From assembly GCF_026262505.1 (NCBI RefSeq), contig NC_067208.1:12719962-12783961 (forward strand): a stretch of 64,000 bases of DNA, given 5' to 3'. This document shows positions 1-9,240 of this stretch, piece by piece. Position 1 is the stretch's first letter. Each line of letters starts with the position of its first letter. The translations under genes were made by a program, and so were the position numbers. The DNA comes from Trichomonas vaginalis G3 (Eukaryota; Parabasalia; Trichomonadida; Trichomonadidae). The notes below the pieces were generated by a model, which worked only from the letters and a program-made list of their open reading frames with translations, was not told the origin of the DNA and did not search any database.

Positions 1-227
1 ACAGAACTTAAGTCTCTGCTAACTTCAGGGTATGTTGGTTGTTCTTTTACAGGAACTATTGTTATACCATCTTCGTCTTCGTATGGTTTCCCCACTTCAA
101 CATCTCTTTCTTTGACATTGACAACAACACTTTGACTGTTTGTTTGAGTTGGTGAATTTAACTTCACATCTGCCACCGCCATTAAACCTTTTGAAACACT
201 TACGCTTCTATTTTTCGGAAATGACAT
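1..227 (-). CDS. N-terminal part of basic-start accessory protein (runs off window)
   Basis: Start codon at 227 with the element-type AT box directly upstream. The visible 75 residues have a basic start (MSFPKNRSVSVSKG), then a V/N/K-rich stretch (VVVNVKERDVEV), an acidic patch and a PTYPEV segment. The order basic start, VNV segment, PTYP segment is also seen in the 223-aa protein of element B (12707-13378), and a start like this is seen in element D (59948). I infer one family across the elements; the function is unknown. The gene shares a single promoter box with the gene starting at 246. Confidence 0.5.
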   Translation of the reverse strand, partial: MSFPKNRSVSVSKGLMAVADVKLNSPTQTNSQSVVVNVKERDVEVGKPYEDEDGITIVPVKEQPTYPEVSRDLSS

Positions 228-245
228 TTTACTTAGAATAAAAAG
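228..245. promoter_or_regulatory. Bidirectional AT start box, element A
   Basis: Only 18 bases separate the start codons of two divergent genes. The box reads TTTACTTAGAATAAAAAG. Equivalent boxes of 17-19 bases occur in elements B, C and D, always with the pattern T-rich, short core, A-rich, then ATG on both strands. Confidence 0.6.
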
Positions 246-665
246 ATGGACGTATTTGAGTATCTCTTCGAATTGAAGCAGAACAAAGTTTACACACACA
301 AACAATACAAATACATTGACAGAATAGTTCTTTATACAAACAATGGTAAATGTTATAGAATAGCAATATTTGCTGAACCAAAATATTTCCATAAAGCAAA
401 GAAAGTTGGTATAACCGAGATGGTGAAAGTTCTTGACGTTGACAAAAATATAACTTCAAAACTGACCGATATTTCTAAAGGTAAGTTTATAATACAATTT
501 TATGTCAAAACTGGCGTACTGTCAATATTTGACGGAGAGAAGTCAGTTCAAGAACAACTTACTGACCTGCTGCCAAAATCTGCTCGATGGAAGCTGTCGT
601 TATGCCAATCTGAGGAGCCCCAGCAGGTTTCATCGAACGAATCTTCAAAAGAGCATCTTCCGTGA
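246..665 (+). CDS. Hypothetical 139-aa protein of element A
   Basis: Begins MDVFEYLFELKQ and has alternating hydrophobic and charged segments (RIVLYTN, KFIIQFYV), suggesting a small beta-rich globular protein. The last 30 or so codons overlap the antisense end of the major capsid gene and look low in structure, so the natural end may be earlier than the open frame shows. It is divergent from the gene at 1-227 and convergent with the capsid gene. I do not recognise the family and no motif points to an enzyme. Confidence 0.5.
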   Translation: MDVFEYLFELKQNKVYTHKQYKYIDRIVLYTNNGKCYRIAIFAEPKYFHKAKKVGITEMVKVLDVDKNITSKLTDISKGKFIIQFYVKTGVLSIFDGEKSVQEQLTDLLPKSARWKLSLCQSEEPQQVSSNESSKEHLP

Positions 666-2164
666 AAAGTGCTATTGGTTTTGTAAACTTCTTTGCTTTC
701 AATTCATCTGGACCGTCTCTGTCACCAGTATATTGTATTTGTACAGTACCAACAGTTGAAATACCACCCATAAAGTCTTCTGAGTCAGCAAATGGAATGC
801 CAAGCCAAAAGTTTGAACGGTCTCCATTTGTATATTGAGTTTTTTGACCTCCTGTATGAGTCCATACTTTCACATATGGCATAATAGAACTTTGCATTTC
901 AGGGTTAATGGTTGTTGTGAAGTTGTTGTTAAAGTTCATAGCATCTAATGTCAAGTTGTATGACCTCATATCCTCAACTGTAGAATATTCTTCTCTTGGA
1001 TAATATTTGCCATCTATGTTTATATGATATTTAATACCGGGTTGTAGAAACAAGAATAGTCATTTATAGTTCGTCTGAACAGTACAAACATAGTATCTGC
1101 ATGTTTCATTGCAGTTGTTAAAGCAATATCTGTTCTTGCACCTGGGTCAGCACTTTGGTTTCCAACTTCACCTGCAAAGTCTTTGACAGATATTTGGTGT
1201 ATAGGGAACATAAGTGGAACTGCAATATATTTGGCAGCTAAAGCATTTGAAATATCTGGGTCCAACATATAAACGGCAAGTCTGCTTTCTATTCTCTTGC
1301 ATTCAAATTTTTCGCATGTGAACTTAACTGGGTCCCAAGCAGTTCCAGCAGCATTGAAATAATAGTTTACTTCAGTGTTGAAGTTTGAGAAACCAAAGTC
1401 TAAGTCAACTTTGTCTTTTGCAAAAGTCACAGAACTTGGCTCCACCAGTTCCAGCTACAGTAAGAGTGAATGGGTCTTGTGTTGGTGCAATGACTAAGTT
1501 ATTTTTGCTTGGAGTAAGTTCGATAGAAATTTTTCCTGCCCAGTTTGGCAAGTATCTTAAAAACCTGAAGATGAGGAAAGATGACAAAGGAACTCTAAGT
1601 TTCAGTTTTACTTTAGTGGCAGCAGTTCCATCTGAACCAGAAAGGTTAACATAAACTCCTGGAACGTTAGGGTCAAGTCTTCTTATTTTCTCAATAGTTG
1701 CATACTGGTCTGTTTGTTCTCTAGCTTGTGGTTGTACTGAGTTTCTCAAAGCGAACCATTCATAGTTTGCCCATGTTACTGTTTGAACTAAGTCAGAGTT
1801 AGAATATATCTTATATCCCATGAAAAACTTCTGGAGCATATTGGTATCCGACATAGAAAATTCCATTGCAACCTTTCTTGTCAGACAACTTGGCAGAAGG
1901 TTTTATTTCAATGTCTTGTTCCACGTATAAGAATGAGTTGTCAATAGAAATAATGTGAAACCTGTCGCATGCAATATCTACTGTTGTTGAAGAACCTTCA
2001 CCAAACTCACCTACGTTTCCATAAGAAACAGCAGTTGTATATTCGTAAGTTCCAGGAACTATTTCTGACCTTCTAATGGCATTGTCGCATTCGTTATACC
2101 ATTCGGAAACATTTCCGTTCATGGCATCCAAAACTGTTGGCGTTATATTCTGAGCGGCGTACAT
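559..2164 (-). pseudogene. Major capsid protein gene remnant (double jelly-roll type)
   Basis: This locus encodes the shell protein of element A. Segments match the capsid of element B in order: a VGY segment after the first strands, a segment with P-x5-F and a Y/L-P-x-W/S-x-G pattern in the middle, and a beta-rich C-terminal half. Start at 2164 follows an AT-rich TTTTTA box. The locus is broken, about three times. Capsids of this family have two jelly rolls and form hexamers of the virion shell, which is family knowledge. Assignment rests on similarity to the intact capsid in this window, not on a database search. Confidence 0.7.
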
Positions 2165-2196
2165 TTCATATGGGTAAAAATATAGAATAGTTGGGT

Positions 2197-3940
2197 TTAT
2201 GTGTCATAATAGAACCCACGTGGACCAAGCTTTACTTTCTTCCTGACTGAGTTTTGTTGCATCTTTGCCTCATGTTCACCTAGTATGTTGTAAATTTTCC
2301 ATGTCCTTTTTGCCTTTGGGCTCTGGTCGCCCATCTCAGGTAACCTATATCCTAGAAAGATTTTGTCATAGTTTGTATTTGAGTCTTCGCGTATTGTTTG
2401 CATGACTCTTTCCTGAGTTTCCGGTTCAAGCTCTTCAAATATAGCTTGTCCATATGGAATATGCTCGTTTCCAAATATATGTTTTTGTAGCCATTCTGGT
2501 TTTCTTTCCATGTTTACCAACTATATCTTTTGTGAATGGGAAAGCTTTTACCCAATCTTTCAGTCTTGCGTCGTTTATTTCTGTAGTTGGTTTTTATTTT
2601 GTCAAGGAACATGTTTTTCAATACTAACATTTCATTTGGTACTGTCCATTTGAGTTTACTTAAATATTCATCCCTTCTCGGTTCATTGTCTGCAAAGTAA
2701 GTTTTTATGACATTTTGTAAACTTTCGTTTGCAAGGTCATGTACAATAGGTTCTCTTCCTTCTCTATCCCTAACTTTCTTTCTAAACCTCTTCACCAAAT
2801 ATACCATCTTTATGGTTCTGTGTAGTTCTTTGAGATAAATGTTCTAGAACGTCAGGTGTTATATTTCCATCAGCCATGTTCATTTCATACTGGTCCAAAA
2901 TATCTGCATGTTTCATATCTTTCAATGGCATTAAAGCCGCGCTGAAAATACCAGCTATATCTGGTTCACCATTGACTTCCATTGCGTCTACAACTTCTTG
3001 GAATTGTGGTTGTAAGTTTATGAACCACCTATCCGGATTAGCTTTATGACCCCATCTCATTGTAGTTCCATCGTCTGCAGAAACAAAAGTAGGTTTGTTT
3101 CCATCTTGGTTAGTTCTGAATGAACTTTAAACAATGTTTCATTTCTATATGTTTTCTTGAAATTTAACCTTTTATTTTCACCGAGTTCATCCGAAGATTG
3201 AACGTTAAATGCTCGTAAGTAAAAAGGGTTGTTGTATTTGTGTACATTTTTTTTCAGTTCTTCCATTCTATGCTGGATATTTTCATCTGATGTTGGAGTC
3301 TTTGTATGTCGGCAAACATTTTTCGATATTCTTCTACTATGTCAGCCGAATTTTTTTTAGACTCTTGGAAATATTCCATATTCTCCGCATACTCTTGTTG
3401 AGGTCAAGATTTTTCGCTGTTCCAAATCTTCATCTAGTTCTGTGAAGTTAGTTTCCAAAGGAAGGACTTGTTCGTTTCCTTCAGGCCTCTTCTAGCTGTT
3501 GTTGCTGAACTATTTCTTCCATGTCTGGTTGTATCTGAACTTCTTCCTGTGGAGTTTCTTGTACCTCATTGCTGGCATTTCATATATTCCGAGACCGTTT
3601 TCAACAATTTCCCTATCTACGTCATCCGCATTCATAAGCTTTTGTTCTTTCGTTCCGTCTCTATTTTTTACGCGTTTCATGACGAAAGTTGAATTGTCAT
3701 TTAGCTCTGACATCAAATATCTCGGAGTAAATTCATCCATGTCATTTGGATGATATGCTATTAAATCATATCCCTTAGCGAGCTTGTATTTTCCAGGTTT
3801 GAGATTATATCCGTTTTGGTGCTGAGCCATAAAGCTAAATAGGTTCGGTTCAGTATTTCCATCCTTGAACTTTCCAATAGCTTCTTTATATCTGCACTAA
3901 AGTCAACAGTATCTGGGAAACCACACTCTTCTTTAAGCAT
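2197..3940 (-). pseudogene. Large unassigned structural-type gene remnant
   Basis: A locus of about 1.7 kb just upstream of the capsid gene and just downstream of the coiled-coil gene, on the same strand. It begins near 3940 with MLKEECGFPDT and contains charged, helical stretches and conserved-looking W/Y/P segments. The locus is broken, about six times, so the product cannot be judged. Position between coiled-coil and capsid genes suggests a virion or scaffold role. I see no protease, polymerase or ATPase motif. Confidence 0.45.
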
Positions 3941-3941
3941 T

Positions 3942-5090
3942 TTAAGAATTCTTGGTTCCTTGTTCTCTACTTCTTTTATGTCCTTGCTCTGTTTGTGGTT
4001 GTTGTTGTGCAGGTTTTGAACTGGTTGCTGTGCTGGTGTTGTGTTGTTGTTGTGCTGGTTGTGGAGGTGGTTTTGTTGCTGGTTGTTGTGCATGCCTGTG
4101 TCTGTGTCCATGTGACGATGTAAATGTTCTAGGTAGTCCTGGTGCAGGTGCTTCTCTTGGAGGGTTTGGTGGTATATAAGTTCCACCAGCTGGCACATAT
4201 GTTCCATCTGCAGCGTAATGTCCTACCTGACTTTTCGTTTTTAAGAAAGCATTTACTAGGTCTGTTTTGGTCTGTTGTAACTCTTTTTCTTGACTTTTCA
4301 CAACAGTTGCTCTAACGGCGTCATAGGCACTTTGAACTGCCTGTCTCGTTGCTGCATCTGTTATTTTCGTCATATTTTGTGCTACTTCTTTTAACTCTTT
4401 GTCGAAACCTTCAGACTTCAGTTTCTTTCCAGATGAGAAGTCGTTCACTTGTTTCACCTTACTATGAAGAGCTTCGAAGGCGTTCTTAAAGTCAGCATTT
4501 GTTAAAGCTTCATTTGAACTGTCTTCATCCGCTTGTATTTTTGTCCTTATTGACCCTATAAGTTGGGCTGCTTTAGCGTTGGCTTGGGCATCTAACCAGT
4601 CATTGTTAGCTTTTATATATTCTGCGCTTTTCATTGCCTTTTGCATGGCTGCGTCGTTATTTTTACTTTCTTGTGCTAAGTTTTCATACTGTACGGTTTG
4701 GTTTTGCAACTGTAAAAGTTTTTCTGCCTTTACATTTGCTTCAACTTCTTTTTTATACTCATCGCTATCCATATATGTCTTCAGGGCTTTTTGTTTTATC
4801 TCTTCATCTTTCAGTATTTTATATTGAGTAGTATGGTTTTTCAAATTTATGACATCTTGTTCCATTTTTGCTACTTCTGCTGCTTTTTCTGACACTTTTT
4901 TCGCATATTCCTCTGTACTTAGTTCTTTCAGTTGTTCTTCTTTCTTCTTTTTCTCTACGTTTAACTCATTGAGTTTCTTTGTGTGTCTGTCATATTCTAG
5001 TTTCTTTTCGTTTTCACTTATTTGCTTCTGTATGTCTATGTTTGACTTTTTGACATCTGTTATTTGATTTTTGAGTGAACTCAAATTCAT
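3942..5090 (-). CDS. Coiled-coil protein with Q/H/P-rich tail
   Basis: A 382-aa open frame. Residues about 1-130 are strongly coiled-coil (heptads rich in K, E, L and I), 130-290 are A/K/Q-rich helices, then an AADGTYVPAGGTYIPP-type linker leads to a low-complexity tail rich in P, H and Q. The organisation suggests an elongated virion or scaffold protein. Its start overlaps the stop of the upstream small basic gene by four bases (ATGA), so both are probably made from one transcript. No enzymatic motif is visible. Similarity to any named family cannot be claimed from the sequence alone. Confidence 0.6.
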   Translation of the reverse strand: MNLSSLKNQITDVKKSNIDIQKQISENEKKLEYDRHTKKLNELNVEKKKKEEQLKELSTEEYAKKVSEKAAEVAKMEQDVINLKNHTTQYKILKDEEIKQKALKTYMDSDEYKKEVEANVKAEKLLQLQNQTVQYENLAQESKNNDAAMQKAMKSAEYIKANNDWLDAQANAKAAQLIGSIRTKIQADEDSSNEALTNADFKNAFEALHSKVKQVNDFSSGKKLKSEGFDKELKEVAQNMTKITDAATRQAVQSAYDAVRATVVKSQEKELQQTKTDLVNAFLKTKSQVGHYAADGTYVPAGGTYIPPNPPREAPAPGLPRTFTSSHGHRHRHAQQPATKPPPQPAQQQHNTSTATSSKPAQQQPQTEQGHKRSREQGTKNS

Positions 5091-5347
5091 TTGACTTTGA
5101 GGGTTATAGCTGTTCCGTCTGCAGCTCCACCATAGCCTGCCATTTTCGCTAAAAGTGCCGCTCTTAAACCTCCACTCTGTGCACCAACAACTCGGTTTAA
5201 AAGCATAGGATTGCTTGACATTTGTTGCAACATAGTGGGGTCATTCATCATTTGTTGTTGCAACTGTTGTTGTGGTGTCAGTTTTACTATTGGATGTTTC
5301 AATGCTCTCTTCCTCTTACGTATATTCTTACGTAGCTTACGTGGCAT
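5087..5347 (-). CDS. Small basic Q/M-rich protein, possible core protein
   Basis: 86 aa. Residues 1-22 are extremely basic (PRKLRKNIRKRKR), followed by a Q/M-rich stretch and a glycine/alanine-rich end. A short arginine/lysine-rich protein encoded beside capsid genes is typical of DNA-condensing core proteins of capsid-bearing elements and adenovirus-like viruses, so that role is inferred. Upstream of the start is TTTTTAACTTCACTTAAAATG, the element-type start box. It overlaps the downstream coiled-coil gene by four bases. Confidence 0.6.
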   Translation of the reverse strand: MPRKLRKNIRKRKRALKHPIVKLTPQQQLQQQMMNDPTMLQQMSSNPMLLNRVVGAQSGGLRAALLAKMAGYGGAADGTAITLKVK

Positions 5348-5897
5348 TTTAAGTGAAGTTAAAAAGCGGTTTTTGACAGATGTTTATATGACACTTTTTG
5401 TTCAGCACAAAAAACTACTCGGTCAAAGTGTTGTCAGTTTTGTAAAATAACCGTCCTATCTCATTCTATAAGGGGGAAAGTCTTCTCAAAGTATACTTCC
5501 TTGGAACGCCTGTAACTTTTCCTGTAGCGACGATAGACCCTTACTTGTCCGGACAAAGTTATACTATTTTGAGTGCTCTACAAAAAAGTCAACGGCGACG
5601 ACTCTCAAAAACCGTTGTGTAAAAAGTTTTACCGTTGGACAAAAAAGTATATATAGAAAACAAAAAACGTTTATAGTTCATTCAATATTTGAGATGGAAC
5701 GGTTTGCCAACGGAACTTTAAATAAAATAAAAAAATAGAGGGGTTACCGTTGACGAAAACGGTTTTTATTCAATATCATTTTCCAAAACTTCGTCAGTTC
5801 ATTTTTGTCTAATGGAAGACCACAGTAGTAGCATGACTGACAATTCTTTACAAAAGCTCTTTAAAGGTCAAACACTTATATCTCATACTTTACTAGT
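5348..5897. promoter_or_regulatory. Divergent control region with CAACGG/CCGTTG cluster
   Basis: No gene is visible in these 550 bases, which lie between divergent transcription units. The stretch 5590-5762 holds five CAACGG or CCGTTG words (5590, 5612, 5632, 5708, 5747) plus GAACGG at 5697 and AAACGG at 5757. YAACGG is the classical Myb recognition word, and trichomonads are known for many Myb factors; binding here is inference. TCATA at 5883-5887, 11 bases before the next start codon, fits the trichomonad initiator TCAYW. Confidence 0.5.
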
Positions 5898-7050
5898 ATG
5901 TCCAAAGAGGTTACACAGGTTTCAGTCCAATCAGACTCCAATCAGACACAAATTGAAGCTCAAATTCAACCAAAAGAAACTGCCGAAGTCGAACAAACTA
6001 CAGAAGCTCAAGTTGTTTCAGTCCAATCAGACTCCAATCAGACACAAATTGAAGCTCAAATTCAACCAAAAGAAACTGCCGAAGTCGAACAAACTACAGA
6101 AGCTCAAGTTGTTTCAGTCCAATCAGACTCCAATCAGACACAAATTGAAGCTCAAATTCAACCAAAAGAAACTGCCGAAGTCGAACAAACTACAGAAGCT
6201 CAAGTTGTTTCAGTCCAATCAGACTCCAATCAGACACAAATTGAAGCTCAAATTCAACCAAAAACTTACACTCCTACAGAACCAGAAGGTGTCTTCTCAT
6301 TCTCAACAACAGAAGCAAGATATAGAAGACTCATTGCAGATTATCCAAACAATTTGTCCTTAACAGACAACAATGACTATGATAGATATTTCAAAAGTAT
6401 AATAAAACCAGTCGAAACATTAGAAAACAAAGTTCAAAACCCGACAGTAATGGTTGACTTTTTCTTGTCGAATTTGCCTTATGTTTCAACTATGATATCT
6501 CTTCAAGCAATTGACGAATTCATTTTGCTGTGAACCAAACTTAAGAGAACAGTTATATGAAACACTCAAAGACTTTCGTCCTTATCCTTTAACTTACAAT
6601 TGGAAAGAAGATGAAAACAAACACGGTTCTTTCTCCTGGAATCTTTCCATTGTTGCTCCAGCTGGTGTAGCTGCACATCCATTCGAAATATATCCAAAAT
6701 TGCATTACGAAAACAATATGCATATTATAACAACAGCCGCTTTAGATATTATTGAACGGATACCAGATGGAGAAGAAGTTTCAATAATATCTGTTCAAGC
6801 AAACCGAGTTGCAATGCCACTTACAGTATGCAAATTCACTCACTCAAGCAGACAATTCTATCAAAATCTTGAGTTCGTTTTTACTGGCACAGCCAAAATG
6901 CTTCTCAAAAAACCAGAACAAACCAAAATAACCATCTTCTTATCTGGTTATTGTGAAGATGAAGACAATTCGGACGAAGAAGAAGAAGAGGAGGAAACAA
7001 GCGAAGACTCAGACGATATCCAGTTCATTTCCATCCATAAAAAACATTAA
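5898..7050 (+). pseudogene. Tandem-repeat protein with acidic tail, element A
   Basis: Starts MSKEVTQ just after an initiator-like TCATA. Near the N-terminus lies a 32-residue repeat (begins VSVQSDSNQTQ, ends TTEAQV) present three full times and once in part. A middle globular region follows, and the far end is very acidic (runs of E and D) before a final IHKKH. The locus looks broken about once, unless it is two overlapping genes. It is the last gene before the element terminus. The repeat layout fits a surface or decoy-type protein, but the function is unknown and the host initiator suggests it may be expressed by host machinery. Confidence 0.45.
5919..6263 (+). repeat. 96-bp tandem repeat inside coding region
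   Basis: Three full 96-bp units (5919-6014, 6015-6110, 6111-6206) and a 57-bp partial unit. The units are identical by eye at the DNA level, so the expansion is recent or kept uniform by conversion. The unit length is a multiple of three, which keeps the frame. Confidence 0.9.
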
Positions 7051-7104
7051 AGCAAACATTTCAGAATAAAAATTTTAATTTTAATCTAAACAAAAATTTC
7101 TTAT

Positions 7105-7169
7105 GGGCTAGAAGGCACGAAGTGCCTGGAAGCCCCAATTCCTTTTTTTTTTTTTTTTTTTTTTTTTTT
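7105..7169 (+). repeat. Terminal hairpin and T27 tract of element A
   Basis: Two-part stem: outer GGGCT (7105-7109) with AGCCC (7131-7135), inner AGGCAC (7113-7118) with GTGCCT (7122-7127), a GAA loop and an AGA/GGA internal loop. Then AATTCC and 27 T (7143-7169). Element C ends with the same architecture, and the differing stem bases change on both sides. This marks the element edge. Confidence 0.8.
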
Positions 7170-7896
7170 GTTTCCTCATCGAAAAGTCATAACGCATAAA
7201 GTCGATGTTTCCTTAGTACAAAAAGTGACATATGACGCTTAACTCTTTATTCCAGATAATGACCATATTTATGGGATTAAAAAGTTTAGGAAGCTTCTCC
7301 CCATTTTATTCTGCTTATAAATCATATTGTCTTGTAATATTTGATAAAATTATCACTGAATTCTTAATTAGTTTTTTTAAAAATATCAATTTTGATTTAT
7401 TGGACTTGAAAATATTTATTTATATTATAAATCATATTATCATTTAGTGTTTATCAAAATTATGGTTCTTCGTTTTGTAGCTATATTTTGAATGACAATA
7501 GAAAAAAAAATACTAGAAACTAAATATGTATTTAATTTTATAAGTAAAAATTCACATAATGATAATATATTTGTGAAGTTTATTTGAAGAAACGATTTTT
7601 ATTAATTCAATTTTCATTATAGCATTATTTAGGTGAAGTGCTCTCAAATTGTGAGCCAGACAAATGTTTAATGGCTGCAATAAAGGAACATAGCTCAGGT
7701 GCGTTTGCATTGAATATTTATCGTTTTGATTTCACAAAACAGCGTTGCGTTTAATCAAAAATTTGATTAACTTAATAAATTTAAAGATTAAGCGATCTCA
7801 TTTTAACACAATCGGTAAATTCAATACGTCTCTGAAACAAAGCCATAATTTCTCGTAGTATAAAATATTTGATAAAATTTTATCGCTTACAGAGGT
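7170..7896. other. AT-rich spacer, no supported gene
   Basis: Sequence between the end of element A and the hairpin cluster. It is AT-rich, with one chance open frame at 7232-7447 made of I, F, L and N residues. A short open stretch at 7623-7754 without a start codon reads with ordinary amino-acid composition and could be an old gene scrap. I see nothing that supports a functional gene. Confidence 0.5.
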
Positions 7897-7953
7897 GGAA
7901 TTAAAGGGTGAGAGATATATAGATAGACTATATATCTCTCACCCTTTAATTCC
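7897..7953. repeat. Hairpin 1: 26-bp perfect stem
   Basis: Arms 7897-7922 and 7928-7953 are exact reverse complements, with a five-base loop. The first of three adjacent long hairpins. Confidence 0.95.
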
Positions 7954-7960
7954 CTATACA

Positions 7961-8014
7961 AAGTTCGAAAACTTGGGTGCAATCAGATCTGATTGCACCC
8001 AAGTTTTCGAACTT
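7961..8014. repeat. Hairpin 2: 54-bp perfect palindrome
   Basis: An uninterrupted palindrome centred on AGATCT (between 7987 and 7988), 27 bases per arm with no spacer. It begins seven bases after hairpin 1. Confidence 0.95.
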
Positions 8015-8020
8015 CATGTA

Positions 8021-8079
8021 AAGAATTGCTTGCTATGATGTACTGATCATGAATCAGTACATCATAGCAAGCAATTCTT
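8021..8079. repeat. Hairpin 3: 27-bp perfect stem
   Basis: Arms 8021-8047 and 8053-8079 are exact reverse complements, with the loop CATGA. It begins six bases after hairpin 2. The three stems have unrelated sequences, so they did not arise by copying one another. Confidence 0.95.
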
Positions 8080-8155
8080 CATCTTAAATATATTTTTCTT
8101 AATCAATACATAACTTGTTCGCAATTTGGTTTTAGACGCTATATTTTAATCTAAT

Positions 8156-8266
8156 TTCGATTTTTTATAAAATCGCGTACTTCTAATAAAACGCGATTTC
8201 AAAAACAATCGCGATTTTTTTCTGTTCGCAATTTTTCAGAAGTTCGCGATTTTATAAAAAATCGAA
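8156..8266. repeat. 29-bp inverted repeat in a GCGATTT-rich stretch
   Basis: Arms 8156-8184 and 8238-8266 match at 28 of 29 positions. The 53-base loop and the flank to about 8310 carry repeated GCGATTT/AATCGC words. It lies between the hairpin cluster and the first gene of element B and may belong to its terminus or origin. Confidence 0.8.
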
Positions 8267-8457
8267 ATTTTTCTTTGCGATCGAGATTTAAAAATTCGGT
8301 TGCGATTTTGCCTATTATATTTTATTAAAATGTGACTTTTAATAGTAAGTGAATAAAATAAATCAGGAATTGGGAAAGAAATAAGGTTAATTAAAAATAA
8401 TGAAAATTACAAGTTTAAGGTTAATGAAAAGTGACAATGGGCGAGTTTGTCCCCCAC

Positions 8458-8628
8458 TCAATTCTTCAAATAATTTTTTATTATTAGCATAATAGTCATT
8501 AAATTCTTCAACAGATGAAAAAATTTTATTTCAGTAATTGGTTTAACAACGTTTATTTTTTGTTGAACATTTTCACTTTCATTTATTTCTTCCTCCTCTG
8601 TTTCATTTATTTTTAAAGTCGGTTTCAT
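8458..8628 (-). CDS. Small acidic protein of element B (56 aa)
   Basis: A short open frame with the element-type start box directly upstream (TTTTTATTTAATGATAAATG). It begins MKPTLKINETEEEE and is acidic over the first 25 residues. The later part is hydrophobic and less convincing, so the locus may be worn. It is divergent from the gene at 8695. I do not recognise it. The promoter box is the main reason for listing it. Confidence 0.35.
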   Translation of the reverse strand: MKPTLKINETEEEEINESENVQQKINVVKPITEIKFFHLLKNLMTIMLIIKNYLKN

Positions 8629-8694
8629 TTATCATTAAATAAAAATTAGAATATAAGTGATGAAATATATTTTTTAATTAATATTAAATCAGAA

Positions 8695-8931
8695 ATGGCG
8701 GCAGGATTCTTTAAAAAATTATGGGATGGAATTAAGAAAGCTGCGGGTTGGGTTCATAAAAAGATTATTAAACCCATTGCAAACTTTTTGGCACCAGTAG
8801 CGAAAACGGCAGGAACTATCATAGGTGGAGTATTAGGTACTAAAGCAGGTAATCCGGCGATGGGAGCACAAGCAGGTAACGCAATTGGTGGAATAGCTGA
8901 AGGAATACTTAATAAAATAGGAGGTAGATAG
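8695..8931 (+). CDS. Amphipathic minor virion peptide, MAAG-FKKLWD type
   Basis: 78 aa. N-terminus MAAGFFKKLWDGIKKAAGWV forms a strong amphipathic helix with W, F and K on opposite faces, followed by a glycine/alanine-rich hydrophobic stretch (residues 38-60) and ending GGR. This build is like adenovirus pVI or mu-type internal capsid proteins that disrupt membranes during entry, which is an inference from composition. The convergent neighbour at 8956-9171 begins with nearly the same ten residues, so the two are paralogues. Element C has an analogous peptide at 48759-49001. Confidence 0.6.
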   Translation: MAAGFFKKLWDGIKKAAGWVHKKIIKPIANFLAPVAKTAGTIIGGVLGTKAGNPAMGAQAGNAIGGIAEGILNKIGGR

Positions 8932-8955
8932 TGGAAAAATAAATAAATATTATTT

Positions 8956-9171
8956 TTATCTTAGTATCGGTTGTAGTCTTTGATAAACTTTTTCTCCTTT
9001 ATTTAAAACTTCTCTTATTGGGGCAGCTTTTGGTGTTATTGATTCAGCAACGTCACTAATTGCTTCTTTATTCTTAAATATCCAATTTGCCCCCTTCTTC
9101 AATGTTTCCCAAACTTTACTCGCTCCTCTTTTTACTCTATCCCACAGTTTCTTAAATATACCTGCAGCCAT
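8956..9171 (-). CDS. Second amphipathic virion peptide, paralogue
   Basis: 71 aa, begins MAAGIFKKLWDRVKRGASKV, matching the start of its convergent neighbour at 8695-8931. The rest differs: a second amphipathic helix, then an acidic stretch and a basic end. Shared N-terminus with different C-terminal parts suggests duplication with later divergence, or a conserved signal for packing under the capsid vertex. Only 24 bases separate the two gene ends. The start at 9171 faces the capsid start at 9241 across a short AT-rich region. Confidence 0.6.
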   Translation of the reverse strand: MAAGIFKKLWDRVKRGASKVWETLKKGANWIFKNKEAISDVAESITPKAAPIREVLNKGEKVYQRLQPILR

Positions 9172-9240
9172 AGTTGATTATTTCATTAAAATTAAAAATT
9201 CATTTTCATCTTTTAATTTTGATTTTTTATTTATTAATAA

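Larger units (their letters stand above)
1..7169. mobile_element. Element A: broken Maverick/Polinton-like element, right part
   Basis: A capsid-bearing element that begins outside the window and ends at a hairpin followed by 27 T. Visible parts are a divergent gene pair, a major capsid gene, a large unassigned structural-type gene, a coiled-coil protein, a small basic protein and a tandem-repeat protein with an acidic tail. The capsid region resembles that of element B in its order of conserved segments, which supports the family call. It is broken in roughly ten places, most of them in two genes, while neighbouring genes stay open, so decay is moderate and probably not ancient. No integrase or polymerase is present in the visible part. 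Confidence 0.75.

Noticed and set aside
3952-5067. Plus-strand frames opposite the coiled-coil gene, rich in C, S and F
   Set aside because: Composition is the mirror of the K/Q/E-rich antisense gene; shadows.
7232-7447. A 71-aa open frame in the AT-rich spacer
   Set aside because: Made almost wholly of I, F, L, N and K as expected by chance in AT-rich DNA, without a convincing start signal.
7623-7754. A possible host exon or gene scrap
   Set aside because: About 43 open codons of normal composition but without a start codon, motif or known splice signal; too short to support.
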